Source: Peptoniphilus vaginalis (lineage in GTDB: Bacteria > Bacillota > Clostridia > Tissierellales > Peptoniphilaceae). From it: DNA of 64,000 nt. A program made the translations under genes and the position numbers. Location: positions 372,001 to 436,000 of the forward strand of contig NZ_FXLP01000005.1 of NCBI RefSeq assembly GCF_900176605.1. Direction: 5' to 3'. This document shows positions 29,671 to 39,401 of this stretch, one piece after another. Positions within the stretch are counted from its first letter, which is position 1. Each line of letters starts with the position of its first letter. The notes below the pieces were generated by a model, which worked only from the letters and a program-made list of their open reading frames with translations, had not been told where the DNA came from and ran no database searches.

Positions 29671-30375
29671 ATGCCAAAATATAAGAGAATTGTTTTAAAA
29701 CTCAGTGGAGAAGCACTAGCAGGATCAAATACTCTTGGTATTGACATGGATTATGTTAATTTAATTGCCAAGCAAGTTAAGAAGATTTACGACTCAGGAG
29801 TAGAAACTGGTATTGTTGTTGGTGGCGGAAACTTTTGGAGAGGACGTGACGAAAACAATATTGACCGTGCTACATCTGATTATATGGGTATGCTAGGTAC
29901 TGTAATGAATGCTTTGGCATTGCAGGACTCTTTAGAAAAATTAGGCGTTATTACTCGTGTGCAAACTGCTATTGAAATGAAGCAGGTTGCCGAACCCTAT
30001 ATTAGAAGACGTGCTATAAGACACTTGGAAAAGGGTCGTGTAGTTATATTCTCAGCAGGAGTAGGTAATCCATACTTCTCAACAGACACAGCTGCTGCAC
30101 TTAGGGCAGCGGAAATTGATGCTGATATAATATTATTAGCCAAGAAGGGCGTTGATGGAATCTACGATTCTGATCCTAATATTAATTCTGATGCTAAGAA
30201 ATTTGACAAGTTAACATATAGGGAAATTTTAAATAAAAACTTAAAAATCATGGATGGCACAGCAACTACGCTTTGCATGGATAACAATATTCCACTTCAA
30301 GTTTTTGGAATTGACGAAGAAGATGCAATGTACAAGGTTGTTTGTGGCGAGGACATTGGTACTAATGTTAAATAG
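29671..30375 (+). CDS. pyrH: UMP kinase
   Basis: Amino-acid-kinase-fold UMP kinase making UDP. 234 residues. [23 protein letters not shown] and [17 protein letters not shown] are characteristic. Follows tsf after 16 bases with GGAGGAG. Confidence 0.96.
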   Translation: MPKYKRIVLKLSGEALAGSNTLGIDMDYVNLIAKQVKKIYDSGVETGIVVGGGNFWRGRDENNIDRATSDYMGMLGTVMNALALQDSLEKLGVITRVQTAIEMKQVAEPYIRRRAIRHLEKGRVVIFSAGVGNPYFSTDTAAALRAAEIDADIILLAKKGVDGIYDSDPNINSDAKKFDKLTYREILNKNLKIMDGTATTLCMDNNIPLQVFGIDEEDAMYKVVCGEDIGTNVK

Positions 30376-30384
30376 GAGGATATT

Positions 30385-30942
30385 ATGATATCTGATCTTA
30401 AAAAAACTACTGAGTCAAGAATGGTAAAATCAATTGACTCACTTACTGAATCACTTCAGTCAATTAGAGCAGGACGTGCTAATACAAATTTACTAGATAG
30501 GATTTATGTTGACTACTATGGACAACAATCTCCACTTAATCAAGTTGCAAGTCTTTCTGCCCCAGAAGCTAGACTTCTTGCTATTCAACCTTGGGATGCT
30601 AATTTAATTCCAGAAATTGAAAAAGCAATTCAAAAATCTGACTTAGGAATAACTCCTTCAAATGATGGTAAGGTTATTAGACTTGTTATACCTCAACTAA
30701 CTGAAGAAAGAAGAAAAGATCTTACAAAGTTAGTTGGAAAATACGCTGAAGAAGCTAAGGTTTCGATAAGAAACATTAGAAGAGACGCCATGGAGGATAT
30801 AAAAAAAGCTGAAAAAGCTAAGGAAATATCCGAGGATGACAGAAAGACTTATGAAGAAGATATTCAAAAGTTAACTGATAAATTCATTAAAGATGTTGAT
30901 GGCGTAGCAGCAGAAAAAGAAAAAGAACTTATGGAAATTTAA
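30385..30942 (+). CDS. frr: Ribosome recycling factor
   Basis: 185-residue [40 protein letters not shown] and [11 protein letters not shown] are the family motifs. AGGAGG 6 bases ahead of the ATG, 9 bases behind pyrH. Confidence 0.97.
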   Translation: MISDLKKTTESRMVKSIDSLTESLQSIRAGRANTNLLDRIYVDYYGQQSPLNQVASLSAPEARLLAIQPWDANLIPEIEKAIQKSDLGITPSNDGKVIRLVIPQLTEERRKDLTKLVGKYAEEAKVSIRNIRRDAMEDIKKAEKAKEISEDDRKTYEEDIQKLTDKFIKDVDGVAAEKEKELMEI

Positions 30943-30947
30943 TTTTT

Positions 30948-30978
30948 AGCCTTAGATTATTCTAAGGCTCTTTTTTTA
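30948..30978 (+). terminator. Intrinsic terminator/attenuator between frr and uppS
   Basis: AGCCTTAGA (30948-30956) / TCTAAGGCT (30961-30969) with loop TTAT and a T-tract. It ends just before the AAGGAG of uppS, so it separates the ribosome genes from the lipid genes. Confidence 0.87.
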
Positions 30979-30987
30979 AGGAGTTTT

Positions 30988-31713
30988 ATGAATTATTTCG
31001 AAAAATTAGATCTAAACAATATACCAAAACATATTGGGATCATTATGGATGGAAATGGTAGATGGGCAAAAAACAGAAAAATGCCTAGAACTTTCGGTCA
31101 TAGAGAAGGAACTGAAAGAGTTATAGAGATTGTTGAGGCAGCTTATAAGATTAATGTCAAATCTCTCACACTCTATGCTTTTTCAACTGAAAACTGGAAA
31201 AGACCGAAAGAGGAGATTTCTAAACTAATGGATTTACTTGCCTTTTATATAAAAAGTCAACTAGAAAAAATAAAGAAAAATAATATTAGGATAAATGTAT
31301 TAGGAGATTATAAAGTATTACCTGATAAAATCGTAAAGCTAATTGACGCTGCGTTGCAGGAAACAAAATCAAATGATAAAATGATATTAAATATTGGTCT
31401 AAATTATGGTGGTCAAAGCGAAATTGTTAGGGCTAGTAAAATGATTTGTGAAGATGTCATAGCTGGTAAAATTTCTTTGGAAGAATTAAATACTGAATCT
31501 TTTAAAAATTATTTATACACAAGAGGGCAAGATGACTTAGACCTACTTATAAGACCAAGCGGCGAGCTTAGAGTTTCAAATTTTTTACTTTATCAGTTGG
31601 CCTATAGTGAGTTTTATTTCTCAAATATATTGTGGCCAGACTTTCATGAAGAAGAATTTTATAAGGCCATTTGCGATTTTCAAAATCGTAATAGAAGGTA
31701 TGGAGGATTATGA
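30988..31713 (+). CDS. uppS: Isoprenyl (undecaprenyl diphosphate) transferase
   Basis: cis-Prenyltransferase making the undecaprenyl carrier lipid for wall synthesis. 241 residues. [18 protein letters not shown] with the catalytic aspartate, [22 protein letters not shown] and [22 protein letters not shown] upstream. Uses products of the MEP pathway, of which ispD, ispF and ispG are in this window. Confidence 0.95.
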   Translation: MNYFEKLDLNNIPKHIGIIMDGNGRWAKNRKMPRTFGHREGTERVIEIVEAAYKINVKSLTLYAFSTENWKRPKEEISKLMDLLAFYIKSQLEKIKKNNIRINVLGDYKVLPDKIVKLIDAALQETKSNDKMILNIGLNYGGQSEIVRASKMICEDVIAGKISLEELNTESFKNYLYTRGQDDLDLLIRPSGELRVSNFLLYQLAYSEFYFSNILWPDFHEEEFYKAICDFQNRNRRYGGL

Positions 31714-32498
31714 TCTTGACAGACTTACAAAAAAGAGTTTCCACAGGTATAGTGGGTATTGCTGTATTAATTTTAATTTTTTATTTAGGGTTAAATGCAA
31801 TTAAATTTTCGATTTTTATTGTAACAATAGAAGCAATAAGAGAACTTAATAATGCTCTTATTAATAAAGGTATAAAACTCTATTTACCAAGCTTACTTTT
31901 TGGTGCTTTTATAACATTTTTATTTTCTATATTGGATAAAAATTTAACTTTTGCCCTAGTCTTATACTTTATATTTAATTCTTCGTTATATGTTATTTCA
32001 AGAGACTATACTTTGAGCAACTACTCTTTTACAAATATGGCTTATTTTTATCTTGTGTTTTTTCTAAATTTACTTGGAAGTCTAGATGACATTTATATAA
32101 TTATTTCAGCATTTGTAATAGCCTTCTCTACTGACACTTTTGCCTACTTTGTAGGATCAACTTTTGGAAAGCACAAGTTAATTGAGCGAGTAAGTCCAAA
32201 CAAATCCATTGAAGGAGCTTTTGGCGGAACATTTTTTGCTATAATTTTAACTTCTTTCTATTTCATAATGCTTAATAAGTATAATTATATATACGATATT
32301 AACCTTCTTGTTATTTTTATAATAATGCTCGCTTCAATAGCTGGTCAGTTTGGTGATTTATTTGCATCAAAAATTAAAAGATATACAGGAATAAAAGACT
32401 ATGCACAAATTTTACCAGGCCATGGAGGTATTCTAGACAGATTTGACAGTTTGATTTTTATAAGCCCTCTTGTTTTTATTTTGTACCATTTTATTTAA
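31710..32498 (+). CDS. cdsA: Phosphatidate cytidylyltransferase
   Basis: Integral membrane enzyme that forms CDP-diacylglycerol. 262 residues with about seven to eight helices and the C-terminal CDS signature [18 protein letters not shown]. The ATG overlaps the uppS stop; a TTG at 31716 has better spacing from the GGAGG and is an alternative start. Confidence 0.93.
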   Translation: MILTDLQKRVSTGIVGIAVLILIFYLGLNAIKFSIFIVTIEAIRELNNALINKGIKLYLPSLLFGAFITFLFSILDKNLTFALVLYFIFNSSLYVISRDYTLSNYSFTNMAYFYLVFFLNLLGSLDDIYIIISAFVIAFSTDTFAYFVGSTFGKHKLIERVSPNKSIEGAFGGTFFAIILTSFYFIMLNKYNYIYDINLLVIFIIMLASIAGQFGDLFASKIKRYTGIKDYAQILPGHGGILDRFDSLIFISPLVFILYHFI

Positions 32499-32507
32499 GG
32501 AGGAAAA

Positions 32508-33518
32508 ATGATAACCTTAATAAGTTCATTACTTGTATTTATACTTGTAGTTATACTTCATGAGCTTGGCCACTTTACAGTTGCCAAGTTATCTGGCGTT
32601 AAAGTAAATGAATTCTCAATAGGAATGGGTCCAGAAATTTATCAAAAGCAAAAAGGGGAAACTTTATATAGTCTAAGAGCCCTTCCAGTTGGAGGTTATG
32701 TTGCTATGGAAGGGGAAGAAGAAAATTCACAAGACCCTAGAGCCTTTAATAATGTTCATATTTTAAAAAGAATGGCTGTTGTTTTGGCTGGTGTTTTTAT
32801 GAATTTTGTTTTGGCCTTTCTAGCCTTCACCATTATTTTTTCTATAGTTGGATATGGTTCTAATGAAATAGATAAAGTTATGGAAAATACTCCAGCTATG
32901 ATTTCAGGACTAAAATCTGGCGATAAAATTATTAAAATTAATGAATCAATTACTAGGGATATATATGACATAAATTCTCTTATTTCTAAAAATAATGACA
33001 AAGAAATGAATTTTTCAATTGATAGAAAAGGAGAAATCTTAAATATTAAAATTAAACCAGAGTATTCTGAAGAAAATAAAATGTATCTTATTGGAATCAC
33101 ATCAAAAATCAATCATTCAATCTTAAAGTCACTAAGTCTAGGTGCCGATAGGACTTTACAAATTTCAAAAATGATTATTCAAAGTATTAAGATGATGTTT
33201 AACGGTTCCTTTAAATTGGAATACTTATCAGGACCAGTTGGAGTTATTCAACTAATAGGTTCTGAATCATCAAAGGGATTCCTGAATTTTTTACAAATTT
33301 TGGGCTTAATTTCAGTTAATCTTGGTGTATTTAATTTGCTTCCTATTCCAGCACTTGATGGAGGGAAATTTTTATTTTTGTTAATAGAAGCTTTAAGAGG
33401 TAAACCAATTAATGAAAAAATTGAGCAGGGACTTTCCTTAATTGGTATGAGCCTTTTGTTTTCTTTGATGATATATGTAACTATTTTTAATGATATTGGA
33501 AGGTTGTTTAATAAATGA
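32508..33518 (+). CDS. rseP: Site-2 protease RseP (RasP/YaeL)
   Basis: Intramembrane zinc metalloprotease, 336 residues. HELGH zinc motif in the first membrane helix (near residue 19), a single PDZ domain (about 120-195) and the third zinc-ligand motif NLLPIPALDGG. One PDZ is normal for Gram-positive RasP. In this cluster dxr usually lies between cdsA and rseP, but it is absent here. AAGGAGG upstream. Confidence 0.94.
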   Translation: MITLISSLLVFILVVILHELGHFTVAKLSGVKVNEFSIGMGPEIYQKQKGETLYSLRALPVGGYVAMEGEEENSQDPRAFNNVHILKRMAVVLAGVFMNFVLAFLAFTIIFSIVGYGSNEIDKVMENTPAMISGLKSGDKIIKINESITRDIYDINSLISKNNDKEMNFSIDRKGEILNIKIKPEYSEENKMYLIGITSKINHSILKSLSLGADRTLQISKMIIQSIKMMFNGSFKLEYLSGPVGVIQLIGSESSKGFLNFLQILGLISVNLGVFNLLPIPALDGGKFLFLLIEALRGKPINEKIEQGLSLIGMSLLFSLMIYVTIFNDIGRLFNK

Positions 33519-34570
33519 TAAATAGAAAAGAAACAAAAAAAATTTATGTTGGAAATGTTCCAATTGGTGGAGATTCTTTTATTTCAATCCAATCAATGAC
33601 AAACACCAACACTAAAGATGTAAAATCTACTGTTTCCCAAATAACAAAGCTTGAAAATGCAGGATGCGACATCATCAGAATGGCTGTCAATGACCTTGAT
33701 GATGCAGCTGCTCTAAGGGAAATAAAAAAAGAAATTAACATTCCAATAATATCGGATATACAGTTTGATTATAAACTTGCTCTTGCGGCTTGTGAGAATG
33801 AATCTGATGCTATAAGACTTAACCCAGGAAATATAGGAGCACCGTGGAAGGTTCAGGAAGTTGTTGAAGCTTGTAAGTTTCATAACATCCCCATAAGAGT
33901 CGGCGTAAACTCAGGATCAGTTAAGCAAGCTTTTTTGGATAAGTTTAAAGGAGTGAACGCATCTTCTATATGCTATAGTGCACTAGAAGAAATTGAATTA
34001 TTAGAAAAAAATAATTTTTATGATATAGCAGTATCTTTAAAAGCTTCTAACGTAAACTTAACTATAGAAAGTTATAGAAAATTTTCTGAAATGTCAAGCT
34101 ATCCTTTACATTTAGGAGTTACTGAGGCTGGAAGTCCAAAGAAGGGTATAGTAAAGTCAGCAATTGGTATTGGAACACTTTTAGCTGAGGGTATAGGGGA
34201 TACTATAAGAGTATCTCTAACTTCAGATCCTCTTGATGAAGTAATTGCTGGCAAGGATATTTTAAAAGCTCTTGACTTAAAAAGAGAGGGTATAGATTTA
34301 ATTTCATGTCCAACTTGTGCTAGGACTAAGGTTGATTTAATTGAAATAGTTAATAAAGCAGAAGAAAGGCTTTATAGTATCAACAAAAATTTAAAGATAG
34401 CAATAATGGGATGCCCTGTTAATGGACCTGGCGAGGCAAGGGAAGCCGATATAGGAATTGCTTGTGGACACGGTGAAGGATTAATATTTAGAAAGGGAGA
34501 AATAATAAAAAAAATCCCTGAAGATAAACTATTATCGGAGCTTTTATCTGAGATAGAAAAAAATGGGTGA
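33515..34570 (+). CDS. ispG: 4-hydroxy-3-methylbut-2-en-1-yl diphosphate synthase
   Basis: Iron-sulfur enzyme of the MEP pathway (MEcPP to HMBPP). 351 residues. QSMTNTNTKD at the N-terminus, cluster cysteines in SCPTCARTKVDL and in IMGCPVNGPGEAREADIG. The ATG overlaps the rseP stop and its end overlaps polC. Confidence 0.95.
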   Translation: MINRKETKKIYVGNVPIGGDSFISIQSMTNTNTKDVKSTVSQITKLENAGCDIIRMAVNDLDDAAALREIKKEINIPIISDIQFDYKLALAACENESDAIRLNPGNIGAPWKVQEVVEACKFHNIPIRVGVNSGSVKQAFLDKFKGVNASSICYSALEEIELLEKNNFYDIAVSLKASNVNLTIESYRKFSEMSSYPLHLGVTEAGSPKKGIVKSAIGIGTLLAEGIGDTIRVSLTSDPLDEVIAGKDILKALDLKREGIDLISCPTCARTKVDLIEIVNKAEERLYSINKNLKIAIMGCPVNGPGEAREADIGIACGHGEGLIFRKGEIIKKIPEDKLLSELLSEIEKNG

Positions 34571-37500
34571 TAATTTGATTTTATTAAAAGATATTTTACA
34601 AAAATTAAATACTTCATACGAAAATATTTCTGAGGAAATTTTTATAGAAACCATTAAAAGAAATAAAACCACTAATGAAGTTTATTTTGTAATTAATTCA
34701 AAAAATGATTTAGATGCAACTTTTAAAGGCGAAATTAAAAATATCTTTTCCAAAAACCTAGATGAATACAAAATATATATTGACTTTAAATCATCTTCTC
34801 TATATACCAGTGAAGATGATTTAATTTGTGCAGAAATTTTAAAATACAATCCATCTTCAAAAATTTGGATAAATGATATTAAAATAAATAAAAATAAAAA
34901 AATAGGAACAATTGACATAATCCTACCTAGTGAAGAAGCTTTTTATAGTTTAAGTCAAAAGGGTTTTGCCAACTATCTTCAAAAAGAATTAAAAGTTTTT
35001 GGAGATTTTACTATTAAATTTGATTTTGTCAAAAATGAATTTGAAGAAGAAAATATTGAGGACTTTATATCTCATATTGAAGAAGCTGAAGAAGTAATTT
35101 CCACAAAGCAAGAAGAAGATGTTAAAACTAAGATTGAAAAAAAATCAAAAGAGAAAAAAATAACTAAATCTGACTCCTATGGTAAAAAAGATCTTGGAAC
35201 AATAGAAAAATTAATCGATGTAAATGTAAACTCACAAAAAGTTAGTGTTGAAGTTGATATATTTAATGTTGAAAACAGAGAGTTAAAAAATGGAAACCTC
35301 TTAATATCACTTTCTATTACAGACTATACTTCTTCTACCCTAGCAAAAATATTTTTGAAACCCGATAAGGCAGAAGAGTTTTTAGAAAGCTTCAATAAAG
35401 GAGACCATGTAGTAATCACAGGAAATGTTTCTTATGATAATTTTTCTAGATGCGAAACTATCATGATTAGATACATTGAAAAAAAAGATAAGGTTCTTAG
35501 AATGGATTATTCAGATGAGAAAAGAACAGAACTTAGGATACATTCTAAGATGTCACAAATGTCCGGTGTAACTTCTTTTACTGATTTCGCAAAAAGAGCA
35601 AAACTTTGGGGACAAGATTCTATCGGTATAGCTGATACAAATGATGTTCAAGGTTTTCCAGAAGCTATGGAGGCCGCAGAAAAAACTGGATTAAAAATTC
35701 TATACGGTACTGATATTAACTTTGTTGATGACAAAGAAAAAATTGTTACTAACTATGAAGATGGAAAAACTTATGATACCTATGTCGTATTCGATATAGA
35801 AACCACAGGACTTTCTTCAAAAAATGATAAAATTACAGAAATTGGAGCTGTTAAGATTAAAAACGGAATAATAGTGGATAGATTTTCACAACTTATTAAT
35901 CCAGAAAAGGAAATACCGCAAGTTGTTGTTGAACTAACAGGGATTAGCAATGCTTTAGTTGAAAATGAACCCACTATAGAAGAAGTAATTCTCAAATTCT
36001 ATGACTTTTCTAAAGATGCAGTTTTAGTAGCTCACAATGCAAAATTTGATATTTCTTTTATAAGACGAGAGTACGCAAACAATAATTTAATATTTAATCA
36101 TCCTATTTTAGATACTCTGGTCCTTGCAAGAGCAACGATGGTAGATATGAAGAGGTTTAACCTAGGAACCCTTTGTAAAAATCTTGGAGTATCCCTTGTA
36201 GGTGCACACAGAGCAGTGAATGATGCAGAGGCTACTGCTGAAGTATTTATTAAGTTAATTGAAAAGATAAAAAGAGAAGAAGAATTTAATTTTGAAAATC
36301 TAAATCGAGAAATAATAAACATAGATTCTAAACGTTTATTCGAGTCATCCTTGTTGTTGTTAGTTAAAAATGAAATTGGCTTGAAAAATTTATACATGCT
36401 AATTTCAGATTCTCACATGAAATACTTTAATTTTGTAGCTAAAGTGCCTAGAAGCCTTCTGGATAAATATCGTGAAGGAATATTAGTAGGTTCAGGTAAT
36501 GCTAATTCAGAATTATTCGATGCTATTTACAGGATGTGCCCTCAAGAAGAATTGCTTGAGATTGCAAAATATTATGACTTTTTAGAAATACAGCCAGCAA
36601 GTGATAACATTCTTGCAATTGAAGACGGAAAATACACTATTGATGATATAAGAGAAATTAATAAAAGAATAATATCCTTAGGTGAAGAATTAAATATACC
36701 TGTGGTTGCTGATTCTGACACTTATTATCTTGAAGAATCTGAAGATGTACTTAGAAGAATAGTGCTTAATGGTAAACCAGGAAGACCAGATCCTAGAGCC
36801 AGCAGAAATCAAAAATTTTATTTTAAAACTACAGAAGAAATGCTTGATGAGTTCTCTTATTTAGGGCAAGACAAGGCTTATGAAGTTGTCGTAACAAATA
36901 CTAAAAAGTTAAAGGATTCTATAAATGATATTAAGCCAATTCCAGATGGAACTTATCCTCCAGTTATTGAAGGTTCTGATGAAAGTTTAAGAGAAATGAC
37001 CTACAAAAAAGCACATGATATTTATGGAGATGAACTTCCAAAAATTGTAGAGGAGAGATTAGAAAAAGAACTAAAGTCAATTATTTCAAATGGTTACTCA
37101 GTCCTCTATATAATTGCTCAAAAGCTTGTAAAAAAATCTAATGATGATGGCTTCTTAGTAGGATCAAGAGGTTCTGTTGGTTCATCCTTTGTCGCAACAA
37201 TGGCAGACATAACAGAAGTAAATCCACTTCCACCACACTACATTTGTCCAAATTGTAAATATTCTGAATTCACAGAAGACTTAACTTATGGTAGTGGAGT
37301 TGATATGCCAGATAAAGTTTGTCCTAAGTGCGGCAGTCCTCTTAAAAAGGATGGACACAACATTCCTTTTGAAGTTTTCTTAGGTTTTTATGGTGATAAA
37401 GAACCAGATATTGATTTAAACTTCGCCGGTGAATACCAACCAAGGGCACATAAGTACACTGAAGAATTGTTTGGTGAAGGTTATGTATTTAGAGCAGGGA

Positions 37501-38822
37501 CTATTGGAAAAATTGCAGATAAAACTGCTTATGGTTATGTGAAGAAATATTTTGAAAATAAACATATTTCTCCTATAGAAATTGATAGGTTATCGCGAGC
37601 CATAACTGATGGAAAAAGGACTAGCGGACAACATCCAGGTGGTGTAATGATTGTTCCTAAATCAAATTCAATTTTTGATTTTACACCAATTCAGTATCCT
37701 GCAGATGATCCAAGCTCTGGAGTAATAACAACACACTTTGATTATAACTTTATCCATGGAAAGATTTTAAAATTAGATATACTTGGTCACGATGGTCCAA
37801 CAATTATTAAAATGTTGGAGGACTTCACTGGAATTGATTCCAATACAATAAGATTTGACGATAAAAAAACACTCTCAATCTTTAATAGTGCAAATGCCTT
37901 TAATATGGACGAAGAAATTTTTTCTTGTAAAACAGGGACTCTTGGAATACCAGAGTTTGGAACTTCTTTTGTTATATCAATGCTCTTAGAAACAAATCCA
38001 AAGAACTTTGCAGACCTCGTTAGAATTTCTGGTCTATCTCATGGCACTGACGTATGGATTTCTAATGCACAAGAGCTAGTTGACTCTGGCAGAGCTGAGC
38101 TTAAAGACGTTATAGCTACAAGAGAAGATATTATGGTTTATCTTATTAATGCTGGTGCCGAAAATAAAATGGCCTTTGACACAATGGAAAAAGTTAGAAA
38201 GGGCAAGGGACTTACTGAAGAACAAGAAAGTATAATGAAGAACTTAGACTTACCTGAATGGTATATTGATTCTTGTAAAAAAATTAAGTATATGTTCCCT
38301 AAAGCTCACGCAGTAGCCTATGTTATGCTTTCTTTTAGAATCGCATATTATAAATTAAACTATCCTTTGGCCTTCTATGCAACCTTCTTCACTATTAAGT
38401 TAACAGACTTTAATGGAGAAAATATTATTGAAGGACCGAACTTTTTGAAGAATAGGATTAAAATCTTAAGAGAAATTGAAAAACCAACAGCTAAGGATAA
38501 GGGAGAAATTAGAGTTTCAGAAGTTGCACTTGAGATGTATGCTAGAGGTTTCCAATTTTTAAAAGCAGATATTTATAAGTCAATGGCATCTAAGTTTACC
38601 ATTGAAGATGGAAAAATCAGAATGCCTATACGAGCAGTTCCTGGAATCGGAGAAAATTGTGCTAGTAAGATAGAAAAAGAATCAAAAAAATCAAACTATC
38701 TATCCATTGAAGACTTTTCAAAACGAACTGGTGCAGGAAATTCTGTTATAACAATTTTACAAAAAAATGGTATGCTTGATAACTTAGACGAAACAAACCA
38801 AATTTCATTATTTAATTTTTGA
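34563..38822 (+). CDS. polC: DNA polymerase III PolC
   Basis: Replicative polymerase of low-GC Gram-positives, 1419 residues. Order: N-terminal domain with a low-complexity lysine-rich linker (about 175-215), OB domain (about 225-320), PHP domain split by the proofreading exonuclease (FDIETTGLSS near 409-418), the zinc finger (CPNC near 895 and CPKC near 919), palm, fingers (FPKAHAVAYVML) and C-terminal domain. The polymerase PDIDLNF motif is present. Start overlaps ispG by 8 bases. The presence of PolC is strong evidence for Firmicutes. Confidence 0.97.
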   Translation: MGDNLILLKDILQKLNTSYENISEEIFIETIKRNKTTNEVYFVINSKNDLDATFKGEIKNIFSKNLDEYKIYIDFKSSSLYTSEDDLICAEILKYNPSSKIWINDIKINKNKKIGTIDIILPSEEAFYSLSQKGFANYLQKELKVFGDFTIKFDFVKNEFEEENIEDFISHIEEAEEVISTKQEEDVKTKIEKKSKEKKITKSDSYGKKDLGTIEKLIDVNVNSQKVSVEVDIFNVENRELKNGNLLISLSITDYTSSTLAKIFLKPDKAEEFLESFNKGDHVVITGNVSYDNFSRCETIMIRYIEKKDKVLRMDYSDEKRTELRIHSKMSQMSGVTSFTDFAKRAKLWGQDSIGIADTNDVQGFPEAMEAAEKTGLKILYGTDINFVDDKEKIVTNYEDGKTYDTYVVFDIETTGLSSKNDKITEIGAVKIKNGIIVDRFSQLINPEKEIPQVVVELTGISNALVENEPTIEEVILKFYDFSKDAVLVAHNAKFDISFIRREYANNNLIFNHPILDTLVLARATMVDMKRFNLGTLCKNLGVSLVGAHRAVNDAEATAEVFIKLIEKIKREEEFNFENLNREIINIDSKRLFESSLLLLVKNEIGLKNLYMLISDSHMKYFNFVAKVPRSLLDKYREGILVGSGNANSELFDAIYRMCPQEELLEIAKYYDFLEIQPASDNILAIEDGKYTIDDIREINKRIISLGEELNIPVVADSDTYYLEESEDVLRRIVLNGKPGRPDPRASRNQKFYFKTTEEMLDEFSYLGQDKAYEVVVTNTKKLKDSINDIKPIPDGTYPPVIEGSDESLREMTYKKAHDIYGDELPKIVEERLEKELKSIISNGYSVLYIIAQKLVKKSNDDGFLVGSRGSVGSSFVATMADITEVNPLPPHYICPNCKYSEFTEDLTYGSGVDMPDKVCPKCGSPLKKDGHNIPFEVFLGFYGDKEPDIDLNFAGEYQPRAHKYTEELFGEGYVFRAGTIGKIADKTAYGYVKKYFENKHISPIEIDRLSRAITDGKRTSGQHPGGVMIVPKSNSIFDFTPIQYPADDPSSGVITTHFDYNFIHGKILKLDILGHDGPTIIKMLEDFTGIDSNTIRFDDKKTLSIFNSANAFNMDEEIFSCKTGTLGIPEFGTSFVISMLLETNPKNFADLVRISGLSHGTDVWISNAQELVDSGRAELKDVIATREDIMVYLINAGAENKMAFDTMEKVRKGKGLTEEQESIMKNLDLPEWYIDSCKKIKYMFPKAHAVAYVMLSFRIAYYKLNYPLAFYATFFTIKLTDFNGENIIEGPNFLKNRIKILREIEKPTAKDKGEIRVSEVALEMYARGFQFLKADIYKSMASKFTIEDGKIRMPIRAVPGIGENCASKIEKESKKSNYLSIEDFSKRTGAGNSVITILQKNGMLDNLDETNQISLFNF

Positions 38823-38827
38823 AAAAC

Positions 38828-38855
38828 TTGTATTTATAGCATTTTATGTTATAAT
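38828..38855 (+). promoter_or_regulatory. Promoter upstream of rimP-nusA operon
   Basis: TTGTAT (38828-38833) and TATAAT (38850-38855) with 16-base spacing. Transcription would begin about 20 bases before the hairpin at 38882. Confidence 0.65.
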
Positions 38856-38881
38856 CTTAAATAAGAAAGATATTTTAGAGT

Positions 38882-38912
38882 AAAGAGTGGGTGAGCCCAC
38901 TCTTTGTTTTTT
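38882..38912 (+). terminator. Intrinsic terminator inside the rimP leader
   Basis: Perfect 10-bp stem AAAGAGTGGG (38882-38891) / CCCACTCTTT (38896-38905), loop TGAG, then GTTTTTT. It sits between the promoter at 38828-38855 and rimP, so it ends polC transcripts and may also attenuate the nusA operon. Confidence 0.9.
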
Positions 38913-38928
38913 AGTAGTGAGGTGTTAA

Positions 38929-39390
38929 GTGAATAAAAAAGAATTAAAAAAAGAAATTTACCCACTAGCTGAAGAGGTAGCAGAAGAACTTGGTTACGAA
39001 ATTGTAGACATTGAATTTCAAAATGGATCAAAGCATGATTTGTTATCAATCTTTATTTATAAGAAAGAAGGAATTGATTTAAATGACTGCACTGATATGA
39101 GTAGAAGTCTAGAAAAAAAACTAGACAATTTAGAAATTTTAAAAAATCCTTATTATCTTGAGATTTCTTCGCCGGGACTTGATAGACCTTTAAAAACACA
39201 AGATGACTACAGAAGAAATATTGGAAATGAAGTAGATGTTAAACTTTATGCTCCAATAGACGGAAGAAAAGAATTTAGTTTTGTTTTAGACAAGTACGAC
39301 GATGAAAATGTATATTGTACTCTTGATGAAAAAGAATTTGCAATACCAATTAAGTCAATTTCATCAATGAAACAAACTATTAAATTTTAA
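38929..39390 (+). CDS. rimP: Ribosome maturation factor RimP
   Basis: 30S assembly factor, 153 residues. GYEIVDIEFQNG, the IFIYKKEGIDLNDCT strand-helix and YYLEISSPGLDRPLK are typical. GTG start with GAGGTG upstream. First gene of the nusA-infB operon. Confidence 0.94.
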   Translation: MNKKELKKEIYPLAEEVAEELGYEIVDIEFQNGSKHDLLSIFIYKKEGIDLNDCTDMSRSLEKKLDNLEILKNPYYLEISSPGLDRPLKTQDDYRRNIGNEVDVKLYAPIDGRKEFSFVLDKYDDENVYCTLDEKEFAIPIKSISSMKQTIKF

Positions 39391-39401
39391 TGGAGGAATA
39401 A

